Positions 57,858 to 64,000 of a stretch of 64,000 bases of DNA are shown here, piece after piece. Every line of letters starts with the position of its first letter. Positions within the stretch are counted from its first letter, which is position 1. The position numbers and the translations under genes were made by a program. Source of the DNA: Leptodactylus fallax (Eukaryota > Chordata > Amphibia > Anura > Leptodactylidae); contig CAMRHE010000157.1 of assembly GCA_947044405.1 (NCBI GenBank), positions 1,386,501 through 1,450,500 on the forward strand. Direction: 5' to 3'. The notes under the pieces are model-generated. The model was given only the letters and a program-made list of their open reading frames with translations. It had not been told where the DNA came from and made no database searches.

Positions 57858-59396
57858 TTATGTGACGTCTCCTCTTGGAAGAAGAAGCACCAGTTCATTA
57901 ATTGGGTGGAAGAAAACTCGCACTGAGCCTCCCTTGGTTACCTTGACCTCCACTTTCCGAGTCTTCCCATCATCACTAGGGACAACTTTAGTGATGAGAC
58001 CCATAGGCCATTCATTCCGATGGACTTCTTTATCCCTTAGAAGGACGAGGTCACCCACCTGGAGATTAGGTTTTGAGGTCTGCCATTTGTGACGGCTCTG
58101 TAGCATGTGGAGGTACTCTGTTTTCCAGCGGTGCCAGAACACATTGGACAGGTGTTGAACTTGTTTCCATTGGCGTCTGTAAATGTCACTGTGATCTAAG
58201 GTACGTGGAGAGGTAGCAGCAGTACCAACTTTCTGAGTAAGAAGCGTTGCTGGGGTTAAGATAATTGGAGATTCAGGGTCTGAAGATACTGGGACAAGTG
58301 GCCTTGCATTGATTATCGCAGACACTTCAGCAAGAAAGGTTATTAACGTCTCATGGGTAAGCAGTGTCGACTTGTGGTCCATCAACATAGAGTCAAGGAT
58401 TCTGCGTGTGATCCCAATCATACGTTCCCAGGAACCTCCCATATGGGATGAATGTGGAGGGTTAAACGTCCAAGTGCACCCATTGTTGGATAAGAAGTTG
58501 TCTAACTGCAGTTCTTTGCAGGCTCCAACGAAGTTAGTGCCACAGTCAGACCTCAGTTGTTTCTCAGCAGGCAGTGGAGTGTCCCAGTCCATGTTCTCAG
58601 TGGTAAGCTGTCTTGGTAGTAGCTTGCCTTGAATGGTGATGGGAGCAATGAAACCAAGAGGATCATAAATGCTGTTCACAACAGATAAAACTCCTCGTTT
58701 GGTGAAAGGTTTGTCACAAGAAGACACTTGGAATGTGAATGTGTCTTGTTCAGTGTTCCATAGCAATCCTAGGCTGCGTTGCATAGGAGGAGCATCAGAA
58801 CTGAGATCAAGATCCTTCAAGTTGATTGCATGATCATCAGAGGGAAATGCCTTCATTACCTCCATATTGTTGGAGATGATCTTGTGAAGTCTGAGGTTAG
58901 CTACAGACAGCATTTCCTGTGTTCTAGAGAGGAGATCAATCACTTCTTCACATGCAGGTAAGGATTTAAGACCATCATCAACATAGAAGTTCCTCTCAAC
59001 AAACTAACGAGCATCAGAGCCATACTCTTTCTCACCTTCATGGGCGGTCCTTCTCAGTCCATAGATCGCTACTGCAGGAGATGGGCTATTGCCAAAGACA
59101 TGTACCTTCATCCGGTAATCTATGACTTCATTGTTGACATCATTGTCCTTATGCCATAGGAACCTGAGATAGTTTCTGTCATCATCCTTAACAATGAAGC
59201 AATGAAACATCTGTTGGATGTCGGCCATCACTGCAACTGGTTCCTGTCTGAAACGGATTAAGACTCCTATGAGGCTGTTGTTTAGGTTAGGACCAGTGAG
59301 GAGCAGGTTGTTGAGAGAGACGCCTTCATACTGAGCACTAGAATCGAACACGACCCTGATTTGGTCAGGTTTGCGAGGGTGATACACGCCAAATGA
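57858..59396 (-). pseudogene. BEL/Pao RT and integrase remnant, nonsense codon and large deletion
   Basis: Reading leftward: RT starts with YHPRKPDQIRVVFDSSAQ and continues VMADIQQMFHCF (catalytic Asp region). A TAG at 59,004-59,006 interrupts the frame. The same frame resumes with the catalytic box FYVDDGL a few codons later and runs open to 57,858. After GFIAPITIQGKLLPRQL and WDTPLPAEK, near 58,555, it jumps directly to LRSDCGTNFVGACKELQ in integrase. RNase H, the integrase zinc domain and the first catalytic Asp are therefore deleted in frame. The last part has MGGSWERMIG (Glu) and the C-terminal VGDLVLLRDKEVHRNEWPMG domain. Not functional. Confidence 0.9.
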
Positions 59397-62080
59397 TGGA
59401 AGGTACCAGCATTCTTCTCTCTTCCTTTAGTGGAGGTGCAGGTTCTGCATGATCTCTCAAAAACCTTCTGCATGAAACCTACAAAGTGTTTCTCCATCTC
59501 TGGTTTCCTCTTGAGGGTACGTTTTAAAGAGGAAAATCTAGAAACTGCTTGCTTCAGATTGTTTGGTAGTTTTGATCTCGGGGAGCGGAAAGGTAAGGGT
59601 GCTACCCAGCTGTTGGAATCATCTTGAATGAATTCCTTGTCCATAAGTTTGAGAAATTCTTTATCAGCTATAGCCGGTGCCAGCTTGTTGTCATCACTTG
59701 TTGTATTGAACACTGTTAATCCAAGGGTGTCGTCCCCAGGCAGGAAAGTATTCACGTTGTCTCGGTGATTATGCAGCCACTTACTGCTGCTTATCTTCTC
59801 TTTCACTTGGTAGTGATGTGGACATGGCTGAAAACAAGTGCTGCGACCATTTGGTAACATATGCGTCTTAAATGAAGAAATATTGGTGGGCCTTTTCATC
59901 CTACCTATGCAGACGTTGCCAATGATTACCCATCCTAGATCGAGGCGCTGGGCAAATGGTGCATCATGTGGTCCATTAATTTGCTGGCGTATTTTGTGCA
60001 GTCTGAGAATGTCTCTACCTAGCAGAACTAGAATGTCTGCATTTTTGTCAAGGGATGGTATTTCACTGGCTATAGCCCTTAGATGAGGGTGCTGGAAAGC
60101 CGCCTCTGGTGTGGGTATCTCTTCTCTGTTTGATGGTATCTGGTTGCACTCAACAAGTGTGGGCAAAGGTATCTCCAAATTGCCTTTGAGAGAAGCTATT
60201 ACGAGACCACTGGCCCTTCTTCCAGAAACCTCTGATATGCCACTACAAGTACCCAAGGTATACGGATAAGTATCACCCTTTAAGTTAAACAGATCAAAGA
60301 GTTCTGACCTTGCAAGTGAGTGGTTGCTCTGGTCGTCCAAAATGGCGTACACCCTCAGAGCCCTTTCTGGTTGGCCCTTGGGGTATATATTGACTAGGCA
60401 TATCCTTGCACAGGACTTGTCACAAAGGTCTTCTCCGCAGACTTCTGTACATGAGGAAGATACTGTGGTAGTATTTGCTGCTTGATCTGTGTTCTCCCCG
60501 CCATGCTTAGTTGGGGAAGGGGAACCTCTAGGTGGTGTGGCACTAGGCTGGGATGGATGAAGAGCTTGTACATGGTCCTCACTGCCACACTCTATACACT
60601 TAATAGCAATTTTACAGTCTCTAGCAACATGTTCAGTAGAGGAACAACATTTGAAACATATCCCTAGTTTCTTAAGAAGCTCTCTACGTTCCTGGATTGG
60701 TTTCCTCCTGAAGCCAATACACTTCTTGAGGGGATGAGGCTTCTTGTGAATAGGACACAGACGGTTAGGATTTTCTACCTTTTCGTCTTGGTTGCTGTTG
60801 CAACTGCTTTCTTCTGGTGCTGATGTAGGTATAGGAAGAATATCAGTCTTTTTCACCGAAACTGGGCCTCTGCGGTTTCTGTAGTTAGAATGTGAGCTGT
60901 CATACTTAATAGGAGGTGAACCAGGAACACTGGGATCCCCATAGGAAAAGCTTGGGTCATTCTTGGATTCTGCAATGTTCTTGATAAACTCACAGAAGTA
61001 GGAAAATGGAGGAAAGGAGACTTGATTCTCATTTTTGTATCTTGACCCAACTGTGGTCCACCTTTCTTGAATATTATATGGCAACTTGGTGACTATCGGG
61101 TTTACCCCACGAGCAGTGTCCAGGTAACTGAGGCCCGGTAGGAGAGTGTCCGCCTTAGCCAGTAGGAGCTCCATGAGTAGGTCACTAAGTTCTTGAAATT
61201 TCTGATGATCCTTACCAGATATCTTTGGAAACCCTTGCAACCGTTTGAACAGAGCATTCTCTATTGCTTCAGGACTGCCATAGGTTTTCTCCAGTCTTTC
61301 CCAAGCAGCGGTAAGGCCTGCTATGGGGTTGTAAATGTGGACGGATCTGAGTCTTTTAGCACGTTCTGTGGACTGTGGGCCAAGCCACCGGATAAGCAAA
61401 TCTAATTCTTCAGCTGCAGTAATGCCAAGGTCACTAATTGCAGTTTTGAAGGCACATTTCCAGCCTCTGTAGTTCTCAGGTTGGTCATCGAACCTTGTGA
61501 GTCCAGTCTTAGTAAGCTCACGGCGAACCATGTACCTTGCAAACTCTGACATGTCTGTTCTCTCTGACTTTAAATATTGAGTTGCTGGCTGAGTAGCGGT
61601 GATTACGTTGTTAGTGGGGTTCTGGTTAACAGAGGTAGGTAGCGTAGGGGCTGCGTAGGCATTCAGCCTAGGAGCTAGCTTAAAGTCCATAGGTTTAGCC
61701 ACATATGGATGTGAGACTGGACGGTTGTTTGCAGTCTGGTAGTATGGTGTCACATTGGTGTTTACCTGAGTATCAGTATATTGCATTTGCTGAGGTGCAA
61801 GGCTTTGGGAATCCATGAAGGAAGAAGAAACTGGATGCTGGACAGGCAGGGCATTGTACTGACCTTGAATGCGGTGTGCTGCAGAAGATACTGTGCCCTG
61901 TTGCTCTGGAGAAATGTTGTCCCTGACAGGAACATTTGTGGCAAATAGGGATTCACTGCTTTGGCTTAGTACATAGTCTCTTGTGCGCTTGAGGGGATCC
62001 TCTGCTTCCACATCACCCAAACTGGTGCTGTCGCTTTCACTTCCACTGATGGCCTGTTCTAAAATGCTTAACCTTGCCAT
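59282..62080 (-). pseudogene. BEL/Pao Gag-protease region, long open frame
   Basis: 932 codons. The first 300 or so form the BEL gag body (RWLGPQSTERAKRLRSVHIY, AWERLEKTYGSPEAIENALF). Zinc knuckles CFKCCSSTEHVARDC and CIECGSEDH follow, then a BEL-type aspartic protease with VYAILDDQSNHSL and later LGRDILRLHKIRQQ..APFAQRLDLGWVIIG. The frame departs from RT-type sequence near 59,450 and reads out of frame to 59,282, so one or more indels around 59,400-59,460 separate it from RT. The upstream part of gag is in another frame. Confidence 0.88.
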
Positions 62081-62115
62081 GACTGCAGCGTGCTCATTCT
62101 GTTTCTCTAGAGCCT

Positions 62116-62778
62116 CTAGTTCTGCCCTTTTTTGAGAGCATTAGCTTCCATTGCTGCTGCATTAGCTTCCATTTCTGCTTTCTGTTGAGCTGCCTTAGCT
62201 TCCATCGCTGCTTTCTGTTGTGCAAAGGCTGCCTGTATCTTAGTAGCTTCCGCCTCTGCACGTGCTTTTATAAGTTGCTCACTGAGTGTGGAAGATTTTG
62301 AGGAACGTGACTTAGATGTACGCTTTGAACGCTTGGTAGACTCAGAAACATGGGATGCCATTTCCTGCAGATGTGCAATTCTTGCCTCTGTCCTTAACTT
62401 AGTTTCATGTACTAAGCTGTCTCGTTCTGAATTGAGATGCTGGAAGCTTTGCAATTCAGCTAAAGAATCGTCTGTATGAAGTTTCCTCAATATGCTTTCA
62501 TACTCCTCAGCTTTCATTTTATAATGTCCATGCATAGCACAAAGCTGTCGCAGAGCTCCCTCTAGTGGTGATACATGGTATGCAGGCAAGCACATGGCAG
62601 ACATCTTAGTCTGTATTTTCTGCCACCATTTTGAAAGTTCACAGGAAAGTTCATGCTTTAAACCTTCTAGATTGTCTCTAACCTGTTTAATTGAGCGTCT
62701 AGCCTTCTCACTGGGCTGCAGACTGAGGTCCATGGTACCTTGTGCTTCAGGGTGCCCTTCAGCCATGATGCAACTCAA
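62116..62778 (-). pseudogene. BEL/Pao Gag N-terminal part with coiled coil, frameshifted from the rest
   Basis: 220 codons from ATG 62,778 (MSCIMAEGHPEAQGTMDLSL). The C-terminal half is strongly charged and helical, with Ala/Glu/Gln repeats (QKAAMEAKAAQQKAEMEANA) predicted to form a coiled coil. It ends at a stop at 62,116-62,118. The next gag frame opens just downstream in another register, so a small indel near 62,130 (beside TTTTTTGAGAGC) breaks the gene. Confidence 0.8.
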
Positions 62779-62977
62779 ACAGGATAAATATAACTTTGCT
62801 GGAGTGAGATGGCTGCTTGATAGAATCTTCTATGCTGAGGGGGTCTGAGCTGCAGATGCAACTTACGCAATGCCGATTCCTTCTGGCTTCAGGTAACTTG
62901 CTGTGACTGACTGTATGTCAGAAGTTGGTGAACTGTCTTACAGCCGTATCTGGCAGTCTTTATGCATCATTTTTCAC

Positions 62978-63350
62978 TGTTCTGACTCAATAGCTTGGCT
63001 GCAAATGTGAGGTTGTGAGAGTGTCCTGTAGTCTCTATGCTAACCAGCAATTTACACCAAGATATTTATCAGATAGTGTTCAACTCAACTGAGGAGGCGT
63101 AGATAAGATTCCAGATGCTTTAATCCAGGTAAATCTTGTAGAACCTCATACAGCAGTAGGTGAAAAATGATGAAATACCAGGAGCTGAGCAGACATGTTG
63201 CTTACAAAGAAGTGAAACTAAACTGAGAGAGAGAGAGAGGAGCTACAGCATCACAGCTAAGGATACAGAGAGAGAAAAGGGACAAACTACAAAGACAAAC
63301 AGTATCACAGATACATGTCAGTGAATTAAACCAAGTCCTGGGACATGACA
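62978..63350 (-). repeat. 5' LTR of the BEL/Pao element
   Basis: Same 373 bases as 57,216-57,588, ending at GGGACATGACA directly before the TTGAC duplication. Confidence 0.95.
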
Positions 63351-63716
63351 TTGACGGACAGCAAGTGTCCGTTATTTTTTTAACATTGAAGTCTATGGGT
63401 AACGGACTTATAACGGACAGTAACTGATAGCCATCAGTTACTGTCCGTTATTTTCTGTCCGTTTTTTTCCTGCGCATGCTCAGAAAGCAGAAAAAAAAAA
63501 ACGGACAGTGTTAAAAAAACGGACACTAACTGATGCTAATGTGTCAGTTTTTTTTTAACTAATCCATTAATTGGATCAGTTAAAAAAATGGACACATTAA
63601 CATCAGTTAGTGTCCGTTAATGTCTGTTATGATAGGTGTCCGTTTTTTTTTTGTTTTTCTTTTTTTAACGGACACTATCAGAACGGACATCAACGGTAGT
63701 GTGAACCCTGCCTTAG

Positions 63717-64000
63717 ACTGGTTGGTTGTATGATACAAATAATGTTATATTGTAGAAATGCGGATTAGGTTTGTACATTCTCAAAGGAAGTCAAGGTTAT
63801 GACAATTTACTTATAACAAAAGCAATTCATAAAAAATTAGCACATGCTATTGTATCTGAATGCCATCCATTTCAGATTATGCTCTACTGATTTGATTGTC
63901 CTCTTTTTAACCCACTTCAGTTCATTGAGAGCATAGCTAAAAACCATATTAAACATCTGTAATACATCATCCATAAAAAGCTATAGGTCCATACTTTACC
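63717..64000. other. Intergenic spacer at window end
   Basis: AT-rich, no feature supported. Confidence 0.45.

Larger units (their letters stand above)
57216..63350 (-). mobile_element. BEL/Pao LTR retrotransposon, internally deleted
   Basis: 373 bp LTRs flank a 5.4 kb interior on the minus strand; TTGAC is duplicated exactly (57,211-57,215; 63,351-63,355), the 5 bp expected of BEL/Pao. A polypurine tract GGCGGGGAG (complement) adjoins the 3' LTR at 57,589. Gag, zinc knuckles, aspartic protease, RT and the end of integrase are present in BEL order. RNase H and the first part of integrase are missing. No primer-binding site was identified with confidence. Confidence 0.93.
56953..63716. repeat. 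Foldback element with GTCCGTT arrays, split by a BEL/Pao insertion
   Basis: The left end TTAGGGGGTGTTCACACTAC with CGTTGGTGACCGTC mirrors GACATCAACGGTAGTGTGAA with CCCTGCCTTA at the right. Both halves (56,953-57,215 and 63,351-63,716) are packed with GTCCGTT or AACGGAC, more than 20 occurrences. The halves join if the BEL element and one copy of TTGAC are removed, giving a roughly 625 bp element. Non-coding; superfamily unclear. Confidence 0.8.

Overview
The window looks like nuclear DNA from an anuran amphibian, probably a neobatrachian frog or toad. It holds one intron-split vertebrate gene, a ZIP-family zinc transporter close to slc39a1, inside a dense nest of transposable elements. The frog assignment rests on the kinds of repeats present: several Tc1-like DNA transposon families, long palindromic MITE families, a PNMA-type Ty3/Gypsy element, a BEL/Pao element, a Ngaro/DIRS-type tyrosine-recombinase retroelement and an L2-like LINE. 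It is an inference; no species marker was seen.

Layout. 1-5,000: the end of a Tc1 transposon, palindromic MITEs, and a 5'-truncated, frameshifted L2-like LINE (about 1,960-4,130). 5,070-17,600: the slc39a1-like gene, with a GC/CpG-rich upstream region, three coding exons (5,654-5,762; 11,547-11,677; 16,658-17,335) encoding 305 residues, and a polyadenylation signal at 17,558. Its two introns carry a whole Tc1-like element (6,364-8,045), a hAT-like non-autonomous element (9,856-10,811), palindromic MITEs and a large inverted repeat. 17,600-26,300: intergenic, with foldback elements, minisatellite-bearing repeats, SINE fragments and an LTR-like block. 26,380-29,600: a decayed Ngaro/DIRS-type retroelement with zinc finger, RT/RNase H, tyrosine recombinase and SGNH-hydrolase remnants.

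31,847-38,762 is a 6.9 kb unit with hAT-like ends (CAGGGCCGG...CCGGCCCTG) and a 7-of-8 match target-site duplication. It is filled with a G-rich minisatellite and was itself hit by two related Tc1 elements in opposite orientation and by a tRNA-derived SINE. 39,205-46,330 holds another foldback/Tc1 chimera, duplicated foldback DNA, a minisatellite repeat, a decayed Tc1 copy and another hAT-like element. 47,221-54,586 is a complete, young-looking Gypsy element (1,009 bp LTRs, 4 bp TSD, long gag-pol frames). 56,953-63,716 is a foldback element full of GTCCGTT/AACGGAC motifs, split by a 6,135 bp BEL/Pao element with 373 bp LTRs and a perfect TTGAC duplication. The BEL copy is internally deleted and frameshifted.

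The genes do not form one pathway. The host gene imports zinc and related divalent metals. The rest are separate selfish elements whose nesting gives a relative insertion history. The most unusual points are G-rich minisatellites inside several hAT-like carriers, hammerhead-ribozyme-like cores in two repeats, and the hydrolase domain on the Ngaro-type relic. I saw no bacterial-type operon, CRISPR array, rRNA or functional tRNA gene. All alignments were made by eye, so repeat family names are provisional.
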